Below the pieces are notes generated by a model. It was not told the origin of the DNA. It worked only from the letters and a program-made list of their open reading frames with translations, and ran no database searches. A program made the translations under genes and the position numbers. Positions 48,773-58,125 of a stretch of 64,000 bases of DNA are shown piece by piece; positions within the stretch are counted from its first letter, which is position 1; every line of letters starts with the position of its first letter. The stretch comes from Corydoras sp. C115 (Eukaryota > Chordata > Actinopteri > Siluriformes > Callichthyidae): positions 2,885,001 to 2,949,000 of the forward strand of contig JAFMOC010000007.1 in the NCBI GenBank assembly GCA_019802505.1. The letters run 5' to 3'.

Positions 48773-50763
48773 TATATACATTACAAACATCCTCAGTTCC
48801 ATGTGATATTCAATACAGAAGATGTTAAGATGTGGAAAATATTATTATTATTAGATAAGTCTTGATGTGATTGCATAAGGGTTTTTGCATACATTGTATG
48901 TGTACTTTCAAGCTTTCAGTGCATTATCAATCCAAAAGATGCACATGGTCAGCAGAAATATTCAAAAATGCTGTGCAATTCCACATTTGCTACACTATTA
49001 TATTGTCTCCACCAGCCTGGACTGGGTCTATGGAGTCATACATGTTTTCAACAAATGATTGCCCTACCACCAGTTCAAGGTTTATCAGTAGTTATTCATC
49101 AGGTTTCTCCAATAATTAATTGTGCAGTTTTAATAAAGTCCTATTCTGATTCAGCTTTCTGTTCTTGCCTGACACACGTGAAACTAAATGTGGACTTCTG
49201 TTGTAGTGAGATTGTCTGCCTGTACTGAGTTGCTTTTCTGCTCCAAACATTATATTGGTTATTTAAAAAAAAAAAAAAAAAAAAACAATACAAAAATTGG
49301 GATCCAAAATTATTACTTGTGAAATATTAGTAGAAGAAATATTAGTGAAATATATATTTTTTTACTTTATTTAGACCCCTTTACTTTTTGCAGTACTTTG
49401 TCTAGAATATTTTATTTTGAAAATCTCCTGCAACTGAAGCAGAGGATTAAGCGGAAGATAAAAAATGTATTATTTATTATTGCAGCATTTATTATAAAAA
49501 AGTATATAGGTTAACATAGTCCAAGCACCACTGTGGTAAATACAGGTGCAAAAAGCTGCAAACATTGCAATCAAAACTGTTGTTTCATGGTTATGTATCT
49601 TTTCTGAATGTTACAAATGTTTACGTTACTTGGTCATTATGCATTTTTAGCTCTTCACTAATTGATAAACATGGCAATATATTGACTCCAAAAAAAGATA
49701 GGTGAAATACAACACGTGAAAGTGCACAAAAGGTAAAGGGTATGACTACTTTCCAGATCCACTAAATCTAAACCACCATAGGAAAATGTAAACAGACACC
49801 CACATGTTTATGAAGTACAACACAGCTCAATAAGATTTAGTTGCAGCATTGTACAACAGCACATCAAATAGCAATCATCTTAAAAAGGTAAAATACCCGA
49901 GTTGCTGATTTAAATACAAATTTAAAAACACACTTTGTGTTTTTATATTTGTACATTTTTTCCAAAGTATAGACAACCTGACTAAATAAGCTTGCTTAAG
50001 AAATATTTTTCAATCAACAGCCTATAGTGCAAACTATTACTTTTTCAAAAAGTGAATTTTTGATGACTAAAAAACTAATTTTATAAACTAAAAGTCACCA
50101 TTGTATTGTGAATATTAATCAATTTAATGCTTTTCTATATCTTTTCTACTATCTTGCTTTCTTTCTGGGTTGTTTACAGGGACAGTACTGCTGTTGGTAT
50201 TGGTGTGCTGCTTTGCATATGTGGCTTCAGTCCTGTGGGAGCAGTGCTGGGTAACAAGTAGGCGACAGCAGGTGCTTAGCATCAGCACAAACTCACCCTG
50301 CTCACCTTATGATTTTCAATCTACTGGAATTTCACTCTCTTTATCTTATTTAATCTGTCTGTCTTTCTGTCTCTCTCACAAACACACACACACAGAGCAG
50401 AAACTATTACCCAAAACATACACTGTCATTATAGCACTGACATCCAGCATAACCTAGACAAGATATCAGCAACTCCCTCACTATCTCAGCATAGAGAATA
50501 TATTGTGACAACCAGGTGTGTGGAACAGGTAAGGGTTTACCTTTGAGTTTGGCTCCATACTCAGTCTTATCTGACTGACTCCGTCGCACCAGCGTGTTTA
50601 TGCTGACATCTGGTTTTGCTGCATCCTCATCTACGATGGTATCAGTTCTTCTTCTTTCCATGTACCTGAGAAATGCCCTTCTCCTAATCTTCCTATCCTT
50701 GTCCTTCTTCTCTTCCTTTTCCCCCTCTCTGTCATTTCCCTCACATTCTTTGGGATCCATCAT
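32089..50763 (-). CDS. arhgef38: Rho guanine nucleotide exchange factor 38 (DH-BAR-SH3-SH3), complete
   Basis: Predicted cytoplasmic Rho-family GEF related to DNMBP/Tuba. Coding exons, 5' to 3' on the minus strand: 50541-50763, 42483-42658, 42247-42364, 41630-41777, 40756-40773, 40431-40630, 39432-39565, 39246-39350, 38687-38809, 37625-37927, 36618-36752, 34388-34592, 32640-32839, 32089-32271 (stop TAA). Phase is continuous and gives 756 residues (human about 777). The DH domain covers about residues 95-290 (ELIRTEGDYLKDL; MGSLLIKPVQRVMKYPLLLE). The BAR region is about 330-545, SH3-1 about 586-643 (RWLVDTG, GYVYSTFLKPY), and SH3-2 is 697-756 (GNKDWWLAE, GYVPANYLG). There is no PH domain, as in the family. 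The N-terminus is a basic, charged tract with the conserved RRSQSDKTEY motif. Exon 5 is an 18-nt microexon. The gene converges on INTS12. Confidence 0.96.
32935..33745 (+). pseudogene. Decayed Tc1-like transposon in ARHGEF38 intron 12
   Basis: The segment from 32975 reads MAKTKELLKDTKNKILDLHP ... STIGKQVGVNKSTLGAHIRK WKTYKT, the N-terminal HTH of a Tc1 transposase. A deletion then leads to a damaged remainder with VWGCF, a FKVIASLQTSTP block in place of QSPDLNP, and an EEWVQ-like helix. The end TTACAAATAAATTC...TTTGCCTCTTGTACC resembles a Tc1 terminus. Many stops are present. The left end is not preserved. Confidence 0.7.
34766..35134 (+). mobile_element. V-SINE abutting a MITE, 12-bp imperfect target-site duplication
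   Basis: Nearly full-length copy with A box, V-domain, a (GT)n stretch at 34971-34989 and a GGATGAATGAATGG tail. ATGGATTTACAG (34754-34765) pairs with ATGGATCTACAG (35135-35146). The downstream copy includes the first bases of the neighbouring MITE. It lies in ARHGEF38 intron 11. Confidence 0.87.
35144..35687. mobile_element. Long-TIR MITE of Tc1/mariner type, about 540 bp
   Basis: The left end (CAGTACCAGTCAAAAGTTTGGACACAC, then TTTACCATATAGATGGACTTTGTAGAT) is mirrored at the right end (ACAAAGTCCATCTTCATGGTAAG ... GTGTCCAAACTTTTGCATGGGACGG), an imperfect inverted repeat of about 75-80 bp next to TA. There is no coding capacity. The interior carries a self-complementary GCAGCAGTGCTGCTG at about 35391. 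Confidence 0.83.
35765..35820 (-). mobile_element. LINE 3' tail fragment, minus orientation
   Basis: ACATTTAGTCAATTAGAAAATGCTTTTATCCAGAC is the reverse of the GGATAAAAGC...TAAATG tail seen on the LINEs ending near 21590 and 55590. Confidence 0.5.
35866..36290 (-). mobile_element. V-SINE with a partial tandem duplication of its 3' end
   Basis: The tail and LINE-like 3' part appears first at 35866-35963. The sequence then restarts at ATTATCTCCCGCTTTATCC (35964) and runs through a full copy to the tRNA-like head ending at 36290. This could be a template switch or a second insertion into the first. It lies in ARHGEF38 intron 11. Target duplication is unclear (AAATATT at best). Confidence 0.82.
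36880..37112 (-). mobile_element. tRNA-like SINE copy (second family), minus orientation
   Basis: The better preserved copy of the family at 13.3 kb. It contains GTGAGCACATGTGCCCAGAGCGG, GGCGCCCGGGGAGCAAGTGGGGTTAGGTGCC and a reversed B box GAATCGAACC. It ends AACCACAAGCCCATGACTGCCC, the complement of a tRNA-like start. It lies in ARHGEF38 intron 10. Confidence 0.7.
37380..37440 (-). mobile_element. LINE 3' tail fragment, minus orientation
   Basis: TTACATTAAATTATTTTGCAGATATTTTTATCCAAAGCAACTTG is the reverse of the AAGTCGCTTTGGATAAAAGC...TAAATG LINE tail. Confidence 0.5.
38038..38385 (-). mobile_element. V-SINE, near full length, 12-bp target-site duplication
   Basis: Complete minus-oriented copy from the ATTC-repeat tail to the head complement (CCACTAAGCCACCGTGCCGCC). 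TTATTTAATAAT is duplicated at 38026-38037 and 38386-38397. It lies in ARHGEF38 intron 9, sense with the gene. Confidence 0.93.
40185..40240 (-). mobile_element. Short LINE tail fragment
   Basis: ATCAGAATCAGAATACTTTATTAATCTCC is the reverse of the GGATTAATAAAGTATTCTGATTCTG end found on fish Rex1/RTE-type LINEs. Only the terminal piece is present, in ARHGEF38 intron 6. Confidence 0.4.
40756..40773 (-). other. arhgef38: 18-nt ARHGEF38 microexon (exon 5)
   Basis: On the minus strand the text reads TTTATTGCAG|GCAAATATATGACCAAGA|GTAAGT. It joins the phase-2 end of exon 4 (TAL, K split) to the phase-1 start of exon 6, giving ALKQIYDQEGRSNLLDMG, which fits the conserved DH-domain helix. Both splice sites are strong. 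Skipping would remove six codons in frame. Confidence 0.85.
41541..41616. repeat. (TG)38 / (CA)38 microsatellite beside a 5' splice site
   Basis: Seventy-six uninterrupted bases. On the transcribed (minus) strand it is a CA repeat starting 13 nt after the donor of ARHGEF38 exon 4 (exon edge 41630). Confidence 0.97.
42872..43267 (-). mobile_element. V-SINE inserted in an AT microsatellite
   Basis: A (TA)n tract (about 42872-42945) leads into a minus-oriented V-SINE (42946-43267) with a short deletion after CTGGGAGGATAGACCCA. TATATATA resumes after the head complement, so the SINE sits inside or at the edge of the AT repeat. It lies in ARHGEF38 intron 1. Confidence 0.88.
43325..44650 (+). mobile_element. 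L2-like LINE, 3' part with RT remnant and 3' UTR
   Basis: RT C-terminal blocks are readable over two frames: VNNLGVIIDSDLSFTKHISN, ITRIAFFHLRNISKLRN, DAEKLIHAFITSRLDYCNSL and LQNAAARVLTKTRKSNHISP-like residues. The 3' UTR follows, with GGATGGGTCCCCCACTGAGTCTTGGTCCTCCCAAGGTTTCTT, GGGAGC...CTTGCC and CTTTCTGTAAAGCTGCTTGAACTTGAAC. The RT has a frameshift near 43570 and stops. The 5' end is truncated. It lies in ARHGEF38 intron 1. Confidence 0.85.
44651..45160. repeat. AT and CA microsatellites
   Basis: A (TA)n tract at about 44655-44700, then CA-rich stretches at 45026-45060 and about 45080-45120, in ARHGEF38 intron 1. The 61-codon open frame across the CA repeat is an artefact. Confidence 0.85.
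45170..48720. other. arhgef38: ARHGEF38 intron 1, mostly unassigned
   Basis: AT-rich intron. It includes one copy of a 66-bp repeat (46816-46881) and a Tc1-like terminus around 47470-47550 (CACCTATGGTGATGGGACTGAATAAAACACCTAA). A 132-codon plus-strand frame at 47670-48068 has no family features. Confidence 0.45.
46816..46881 (+). repeat. 66-bp dispersed repeat, copy 1
   Basis: TATTTAGACCCCTTTACTTT ... AAATCCCCTGCAAC. It matches 49368-49434 with only a few differences. It is an interspersed repeat of unknown family or a local duplication. Confidence 0.75.
48724..48769. repeat. (CA)n microsatellite
   Basis: About 23 uninterrupted CA units in ARHGEF38 intron 1. Confidence 0.95.
49368..49465 (+). 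repeat. 66-bp dispersed repeat, copy 2, plus a V-SINE tail scrap
   Basis: 49368-49434 repeats the 46.8-kb sequence. It is followed by GAAGCAGAGGATTAAGCGGAAGATAAAAAATG, which looks like the last bases of a V-SINE. Confidence 0.55.
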
Positions 50764-51460
50764 GACCTCCCTGAATGACAGGGAAATAATTAAGATAGAA
50801 AGAGAGTGAGAAGGAGAGAAGGAGAGAGTATAGAAGAGAAGAGGAACAGGTGCAGTGCTTCTTTTGCTACTATGTACACTGACTCACTTTTCACTCACTC
50901 ACGCGAACACCACAGCTCCACCCACTGAGCTACCTGAGAATAAGCTCCACCCTATAGCAGGTTGTGTGCCAGAAACAGCTTAAAAATGTGCATAGTGTAC
51001 AAGCACATACAAATACAAATTATATATGTATATGTCTACATATATAAGGCAGAGTTTATAAAATGTCCTCTCTATATATATATTTAGACAGTAGGTACAA
51101 ATGGCATTAATGGTTCAAATATTTAGTATAACCAAAACAACAATTTGGAGTGGTTTCATAAATGTATGCATTCATAACTTTAGGGCTAGATTATTTGATC
51201 TTGGCCCAGGATCATTTAATCTACAGTAATTGGCTGTCAATTTGATTATGTCCATTACAGTTCTCTTAGAAAGTAAAGTTATCATGGGTGACTCATCATT
51301 GGTGAGGTCTTCTATACGGTTTTTGATTGTACAAATTAAGACTTACATTTTGTTTACCATTCATTATCTAATCTTCTTGTGGATTGTTCCATGTTGTGTA
51401 CCTCCAGTTTTTACTTATTTATGTTGTTGATATTGTTCTGTACTTATGCTCTGTTACTTT
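50764..51460. other. arhgef38: Upstream region of ARHGEF38
   Basis: It follows the ARHGEF38 start on the minus strand and should hold its 5' UTR and promoter. A GA-rich tract occurs at 50790-50850. No TATA box, CpG cluster or other motif stands out, and a further upstream non-coding exon cannot be excluded. Confidence 0.35.
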
Positions 51461-51550
51461 CAGTGTAATGATCCGCGTCTTATGTGTATAGTAGCTTTGT
51501 GACAATTCACTTCTGTAAGCAGTGCTATATAAATACAATTAATTGAGCTA
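51460..51550 (+). mobile_element. LINE 3' tail fragment
   Basis: TATAGTAGCTTTGTGACAATTCACTTCTGTAAGCAGTGCTATATAAATACAATTAATTGA is the usual 3' terminus of L2-like fish LINEs. The body is not recognisable upstream. Confidence 0.55.
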
Positions 51551-52546
51551 AGTCCCTGCAAAGGGAAGATGACAAAAGTATAAAATAAATATTTTTACAG
51601 CTTTGGGACATGGGTTTAAGAAAACCTTTCTTTTTGTGGACTATTTACTGATTGCTAGTTAGACTAATTTAACCTTTAGTTTATAAACATAAATTATTTT
51701 TTGCATCTTGTAAAGATTTCAGAGTTTAGTAATTAAATAAAGATGTATCATCCTATAAAAAATAAGAAATGTGTGCATTGGTGCATTATGTGCAAATGTG
51801 TGAAGACAAATGATTTCCTAATGAACTGAGTTTTATGAGGAACTAATGTTTAGGAGCTTTAGAGATTTGACATTATATTGATTGTGTTTCAATGTTTATT
51901 ATTCTGATTATTATTGATGGATATAACAGCTGCAATAGCAAAAGCTAATTATAGAGATTTCAGCCAAAGGGCATAAACTATTATGAGAAATCATTTCATT
52001 TTATTAATTTAATTATTTTTAATTCAATTAGATTTTAACTAAATGTTACGATAACATGGCTTAAGTAAGGAGGGATTAGTGTAATACTATTTAGGTTTTG
52101 CAAATATTTCCATATATCCAAAGTATGCTTTATTGTCAATACTGCAATGTGTACAGGACATGAAGAGGATAGAAATTTCATTAACCCAATGGCGTAGAAA
52201 TAAATAATGACTAAACCCTAAACATAAAATATTTAAATTAAAAAAACACTAACCTGAAATGAGCCCTGATATTGACATGCAAGACATAAAAGTAACACTG
52301 TACATCCAAACTGATTAAGGTCACTTGGTATGGCGAGTGCAATTCTAAACAGAATTAATTAATTTAAGTTGCACACATTTTACACATCAGTACAAGAAGA
52401 ATGTCAAATGAACAAATTGGGTGCAGTTTAAAGATTTTCAAAGTCAATGTCAAAGTGAGCTTCATTATCATTCAGTAAGGTGTGTACAACTGAACAAGAT
52501 TTATGTTCCTCAAAGCACTAACATGCAATATGACAACAACAAACAA

Positions 52547-52548
<2 letters not shown>
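51551..52548. other. Intergenic, no recognisable gene
   Basis: AT-rich DNA. A short fragment near 52130-52200 (CTTTATTGTCAATACTGCAATGTGTACAGGACATGAAG) resembles the terminus of a dispersed fish repeat. Nothing else is supported. Confidence 0.4.
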
Positions 52549-52604
<56 letters not shown>

Positions 52605-52680
52605 CATTTTATTTATATAGCACTTTTTGGGACCTCAAAGACGCTTTACAAAAAACAGATAAAGTAGTATATCATTAAAA
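52549..52680 (-). repeat. (AAT)n plus left part of an interrupted interspersed repeat
   Basis: (AAT)n at 52549-52602 is followed by TTTATTTATATAGCACTTTTTGGGACCTCAAAGACGCTTTAC, a widespread fish repeat terminus. The same repeat appears to continue after the SINE and Tc1 insertions, at 54453-54580 (AGGTTAAAAGCAATCCGAAACAGATGCGTTTTAAGAAG). Confidence 0.55.
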
Positions 52681-52682
52681 CA

Positions 52683-53042
52683 TCCATCCATTCATCCATT
52701 ATCTTTCACTTTATCCTATATTAGGGTCACGGTGGGGTTCCCCATGCCCATCCAGGGGAGAATGTTTCGGGCGCTGGGCAGATACACCCAGGACAGGGTG
52801 CCAATCCATCGCTGGGCACACATTCACTCACTCACACAGACACGCACACTCAGTATGGGGCAATTTGGAGAACTCAATTGACTTGATCCATGTTTTTGGA
52901 CTGTGGGAGGAAACCGGAGAACCCAGAAGAAACCCACGCGGACACGGGGAGAACATGGAAACTCCACCCAGATGGGGATTCGAACCGGGAATCCCTAGCG
53001 CTGAGAGTCGAACATGCTAACCACTAAGCCACCGTGCTTCCC
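52683..53042 (-). mobile_element. V-SINE, near full length, 12-bp target-site duplication
   Basis: Minus-oriented full-length copy. ATCATTAAAACA is duplicated at 52671-52682 and 53043-53054. Head complement reads CCACTAAGCCACCGTGC. Confidence 0.93.
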
Positions 53043-53086
53043 ATCATTAAAACACACAACACATCTTGAGCATTAACACAGTCATA

Positions 53087-54451
53087 CAGTCATGGACAAA
53101 AGTTTTGAGAATGACACAAATATTATATTTTCACATGATCTGCTGCACTCTGGCTTTTATGTGTGTTTGTCAGATGTTTTTATCACATACAGAAATATAA
53201 TTGCAATCATATTATGAGTAACAAAAGCTTTTATTGACAGTTAATATTTGCAGTGTTGATCCTTCTTCTTCAGGACCTCTGCAATTCTCCCTGGCATGCT
53301 CTCAAACAACTTCAGGATCAAATGCTGACTGATAGCAGTCCATTCTTGCACAATCAATGCTTGCATTTTGTCAGAATCTGTAGGTTTTTGTTTGTCCACT
53401 CGTCTCTTGATGATTGACCACAAGTTCTCAATGGGATTAAGATTTGGGGAGTTTCCAGGCCATGGACTCAAAATCTCTATGTTTTGTTCCCTGAGCCATA
53501 TAGTTATCACCATTGCCTTATGGCAAGGTGCTCCAATATGCTGGAAAAGGCATTGTTTATCACCAAACTGCTCTTGGATGGTTGGGAGTTGCTCTCGGAG
53601 GATATTCTGGTACCGTTCTATTTTCATAGCTGTGTTTTTAGGCAAGACTGTGAGAGAGCCAATTCCCTTGGCTGAGAAGCAACCCCACACATGAATGGTT
53701 TCAGGATGCTTTACAGTTGGCATGAGACAAGACTGGTTGTAGCGCTATCCTCGTCTTCTCCGAATAAGCTGTTTTCCAGATGTCCCAAACAATCGGAAAG
53801 GGGATTCATCAGAGAAAATGACTTTACCCCAGTCCTCAGCAGTCCCACTCCCTTTTGCAGAATATCGGTCTGTTCCTGATGTTTTTTCTGGAGAGAAGTG
53901 GCTTCTTTGCTGCCTTCCTTGAGACAACAATGGAACCTCTCTCCTTGAAGTTCTTGATGATGCGATAGATTGTTGACTGAGGTGCAATCTGTCTAGCTGC
54001 GATACTCTTCCCTGTTAGGCCATTTTTGTGCAGTGCAATGATGACTGCACATGTTTCTTTAGAGATAACCATGGTTAACAGAAGAGAAACAATGATGCCA
54101 AGCACCAGCCTCCTTTTAAAATGTCCAGTGGTGTCATTCTTACTTAATCATGACAGATTGATCTCCAGCCCTATCCTCATCAACACCCACACCTGTTACG
54201 ATGTTACGATGTACGATACCTGAAACGATGTTAGCTGGTCCTTTTAAGGCAGGGCTGCAATGAAGTTGAAATGTGTTTTGGGGATAAAGTTCACTTTCTA
54301 GGCAAATATTGACTTTGCAATTAATTGCTATTAAGCTGATCACTCTTTATAACATTCTGGAGTATATGCAAATTGCCATTATAAAAACTGAAGCAGTAGA
54401 CTTTGTAAAAATTAATATTTGTATCATTCTCAAAACTTTTGGCCATGACTG
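53087..54451 (-). mobile_element. Tc1-like transposon, decayed, 1365 bp with TA flanks
   Basis: Ends CAGTCATGGACAAAAGTTTTGAGAATGACAC and its complement (GTCATTCTCAAAACTTTTGGCCATGACTG-like, ending 54451) are both flanked by TA (53085-53086, 54452-54453). The transposase relic is on the minus strand. Confidence 0.9.
53241..54070 (-). pseudogene. Tc1 transposase pseudogene (DD35E-like spacing)
   Basis: The HTH part (MVISKETCAVIIALHKNGLT, with a STIYRIIKNFKERG second helix) and the catalytic part (VWGCFSAKGIGS, GAPCHKA, NLNPIENLW) are in different frames, with shifts around 53830-53990 and 53745. The second catalytic D is replaced (QHIGAPCH), and P-D-L-N-P-I-E has N for D but keeps E. The interval from that second position to E is 35 residues. 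Confidence 0.88.
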
Positions 54452-55139
54452 TACAATAAGAGAAGCAAAATTAAAAAGCAGAAACAGAAATAAAATATAA
54501 AATTTTATTAAATTAAAGGTTAAAAGCAATCCGAAACAGATGCGTTTTAAGAAGTAATTAAAAAGTAGACAGGTCGGAGGTGTCACGACACAAGACAACA
54601 GACACACTAACATTACAATAAATGAAATATATAAAATGTTTACCATAACTAAAATGGTTAAATATATACTTTGTTTCTTTTACTGTATGTATGATTAGCA
54701 AGTTCAGTTTATCTCACTAATGCACCTACACATTATACAATACTAGCATTAATCCTAATAATTAATTGGGTTTTATTGTAATTTATTTTGGAATACTTTA
54801 GGTTCAGTTGTAAACATTTAGCAGCAGCAGAATATAAAATTTCCTGAATCTGAGTGGACGATATTACATCATATATTTTTTTATCTCTGTGTAAACAGTG
54901 GAGAATATTTAAACCATACACTTCCAAAGGTCAATGTGGAAAAACAAAATCCAGGCCTGCTGTTTGATGTACTGTGAAACCACCCCTTTCCAAAACCAAC
55001 CAAGTCAATTCTTTTTTAACGTATTAATTGGTAAAAAAAAAAAGTGGAAGAACCATAATACTAATTGTGTGCACACTACTATAAACATGGCACCACTGGG
55101 CCATTTTATATTGTAAATATAGAAAGTATAATAAAGCTT

Positions 55140-55595
55140 TTATGTAAATTTATTTTTATTAATCTACAACTAATTCAAAACTCTGCAGCCCGACTTGTAT
55201 TCAACCAGCCCAAGCAGACTCATGTCACTCTACTACTCATTTCTCTCTATTGGCTCCCTGTAGCTGCTCACATTCAATAAAAGTCACTGACTCTGGCCTT
55301 CAGGACCATTTCTGGATCTACCCCCTCTTACCTTCACTCTATCTTTTCAAAATACACTAATTCTCACTCTGTGGCGTTCACCACTGCAAAATGCTGGAAC
55401 AATCTTCCCAACTCTGTCTGTAAGGCAGAGTCACACAAAAAAAAGGGGGGGGGGGGGGGTGCAGGATCAGATAACAATCAGGTTTGATAATCCTACAGTG
55501 TAGCTGGTTCTCCATAACCACTGACTTGTGTTGTTCTCATTTGTAAGTCGCTTTGGATAAAAGCATCTGCTAAATAACTAAATGTAAGTGAAAAT
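55140..55595 (+). mobile_element. LINE 3' end with RT C-terminus remnant
   Basis: Readable as LQLIQNSAARLVFNQPKQTH, LISLYWLPVAAHIQ, a TISGSTPSYLHS-like block and KCWNNLPNSVCKAES. The 3' UTR then ends GTAAGTCGCTTTGGATAAAAGCATCTGCTAAATAACTAAATG. A 15-bp G tract (55445-55459) interrupts it. It is the same family as the 19.3-21.6 kb LINE. Confidence 0.8.
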
Positions 55596-56735
55596 GTAAT
55601 CAATCCTTTAATCTTAAACAGAATACAGAACTTTAACCAAGTCCAAATCCAAGTTCTAATAAAGGTTCAGATTATATTCACATTAGCAGATTAGCTGTCC
55701 AACCAAGTTAGGTGGACAGATAACAAACCTTCAAGTCCAACAGAAAATCATCCAAAAGCAAGTTTTAAATATAGATTTAAAGATCATTCAGCCATATGTG
55801 AAAATGGAAGGTCTTTTCCCAATTTAATCATGACCAGAGACATTCAAAACAATACATTTAAAAAAATTAAATATTAAATATTTAGGGTGTAGCTGTAGCT
55901 GTAACTGTAGCTGCTAAAATAAAAGTTCTCAAATCATTTTGAAGGTCAATTTTGGTCAATTGTTCTTTACAAGGTCGCTTCTGTTTGAGGTTTGTTCATT
56001 CATCAAGAACTCTGTAAGTAAAACAAAGTTTTAGAAGTGATGTATTAATAAACTAACATCCCTTTGAATGTTTCATTTAACAGTTCATGCTAGATACTTA
56101 GTTCAATAAATGAACTGTCAGCAAAATTTTATCAAATGACACTTCATACTCTAACCAAAAAAGACATGCCAGCAGAACACCCAACATTTCAGTGCAACAT
56201 CGCTGAAGTTTACGCAATGTGTAAGTCTGCTTCCTGGTTTAGCTGCCATCACACCACGTTCCTGTCACCGTTGCAAACTTCCTCCACTTTGTACGGCTTG
56301 CCCCAGCTTATATTAGCTGAACACTGACCATTAATGAAAACTCTGGCAGGTCTATTACCTCTATTGTTGTCCTTGGTTCCATATACAGTATTTATACAGA
56401 CTTTTTGGTTTCTAACATTTGACTACATAACAGTTTACAGTACTTTTAAGCTTTTGTTTTTTTCTATGTCTTTATTAATATTAACCCACTTAACTGTAAA
56501 TTTTATATAGAATAAGTTCAACAGTTGTGTATATGCATTAATGATACTGATGAGCATGCACATTAACAACACAGTGTGGCCAACTTGCAAACACCACAGA
56601 TAAAAAAAAATTAACCTGTTAATAACATCTTCATTAATCTCAGATTGAAAAAGTAAAAGGATTTTATTTATTATTGTTGGCAGTTTATTCTACTTTATTT
56701 TTCAAAAGGTCTGTAAAAGGCCTTAATATCTCATC
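55596..56735. other. Intergenic, nothing recognised
   Basis: AT-rich sequence with no open frame of coding character and no clear transposon ends. Confidence 0.5.
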
Positions 56736-56850
56736 TCATGGCACGGAACACAAAGAGAACATGGAAATTTCAAGTAGATCATGATTTAAACCTGGATATT
56801 CCCAATGCTGAGAGGTAGATATGCTAAACAGTACACCACTGTGCTGTCCC
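56736..56850 (-). mobile_element. Old, diverged V-SINE fragment
   Basis: AAAGAGAACATGGAAATTTCAAGTAGATCATGATTTAAACCTGGATATTCCCAATGCTGAGAGGTAGATATGCTAAACAGTACACCACTGTGCTGTCCC aligns with the V-domain-to-head half of the minus-oriented V-SINEs, but with many differences. Confidence 0.6.
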
Positions 56851-57404
56851 TGTTTGCCAACTCATTGATCAAATTGATTAGTTGATTCCAGTCCCCCATC
56901 AAATATAATTTAACATGTCTACACTACCACAAAATAAATCATTAAATGTACTTTAACATCACCTACAAACCAGAATCATAGGGGAAAAAAGGTGTTTTCA
57001 AGACATGCCCCAAAGATCTATTAAATATTAAATTACACAATTTGAATTTATAATCCTGACACATAAGTTAATAACAAATAATATAAGATGTAAGTATACA
57101 GGATCATGTCGATCATGTAATGACAGAGATGTTTTGGAAAAGGGTGTGTGTGTGTGTGCATAAAAACAAACAGTAGTGATCATATGAGCTGGTGTGTAAA
57201 TATTAGTAAAAGACATTGTGGAAACACAGATGAAGTAATTTTGGAAGTCTGATTTGTAGAATTTGTATTTTGGCTGACAAGGACAAAAATTGAGCAAATA
57301 TCTGCAGCTATAACAGATTTGTACAATTTGAGAAATACACAAAAACAAAGAATTGGGCAAACATGATGTAGAAATAAAATAACAAAGAGAACTTATTAGT
57401 CTTG

Positions 57405-57507
57405 GGGAGTGTCCCATGTCTATCCAGTGGAGAATGTTTCAGCATGTTTCAAAATATAACCAGGACAGGGTGCCAATCTAATTTTAAGTAGCCAATTCAC
57501 ATTAAGT
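57405..57507 (-). mobile_element. Left half of an old V-SINE split by a hAT insertion
   Basis: GGGGAGTGTCCCATGTCTATCCAGTGGAGAATGTTTCAGC ... CAGGACAGGGTGCCAATC ... GCCAATTCACATTAAGT is a diverged minus-oriented V-SINE. Its continuation (CCATGTTTTTGGACTGTGGG...) lies at 60342-60400. Confidence 0.72.
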
Positions 57508-57538
57508 CAGTGCCTCTCAAATAGTAGGGCGAGACAAC

Positions 57539-57930
57539 ATGGAAAAATATTTATCAGGGATGGCGGACAGAAAGGCGGAGAGAGACGAAGATAATGAGAC
57601 CAACAAAAGTCAACTGAAAACTAAATGTGGAAGCGTATGTAGCGCCTGGCTTCACTGTAACTTCACTGTAACCAAGGTGGAGACAAAGAAAGACCGGTGT
57701 GTCTGCTGTGTCTTAAAATGTTGGCAGCGGACAGCGTGAAGCCAAATAAATGAAGGCGTCACTTAAAGATGTTACACCCCAATCAAGCTGATAAGCCGCT
57801 TGAGTTTTTTAATCGTAAACGTGACGCGTATATCCAGCAATCATAACGCTTTATGAAAGCTACTTCAGAAATGCTGTGCGCTGCAAAACGGGCGCGTTGG
57901 AGACATCAGTTCTGACTTCCTCAAAAAAAA
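57539..57930 (+). pseudogene. hAT transposase N-terminal BED zinc finger, broken
   Basis: From about 57697 the frame reads VCLLCLKMLAADSVKPNK, stop, RRHLKMLHPNQADKPLEFF, NRKRDAYIQQS, stop. The C-x2-C plus H-x4-H ligands, the SVKPNK.RRHL loop and the LEFFNRKR extension are typical of ZBED-type hAT transposases. The catalytic RNase H-like domain and the hAT dimerisation domain are absent. The copy is non-autonomous. Confidence 0.75.
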
Positions 57931-58125
57931 AAAAAAAACAGCACAAATTGTTGTATTCATTTTTGTTTTGTAGGTTAAAGTGTTAATAAATTGTGCTCCT
58001 GAATTAATGTTGCTGATGAATTTGAATTTATTATTATTTATTCATTTTATTTAATTTCATTTTTCAGTATCAAATGCCAGTCAGTTCAAAAATGTTTCTA
58101 GTTTAAATAAATATATATATATATA

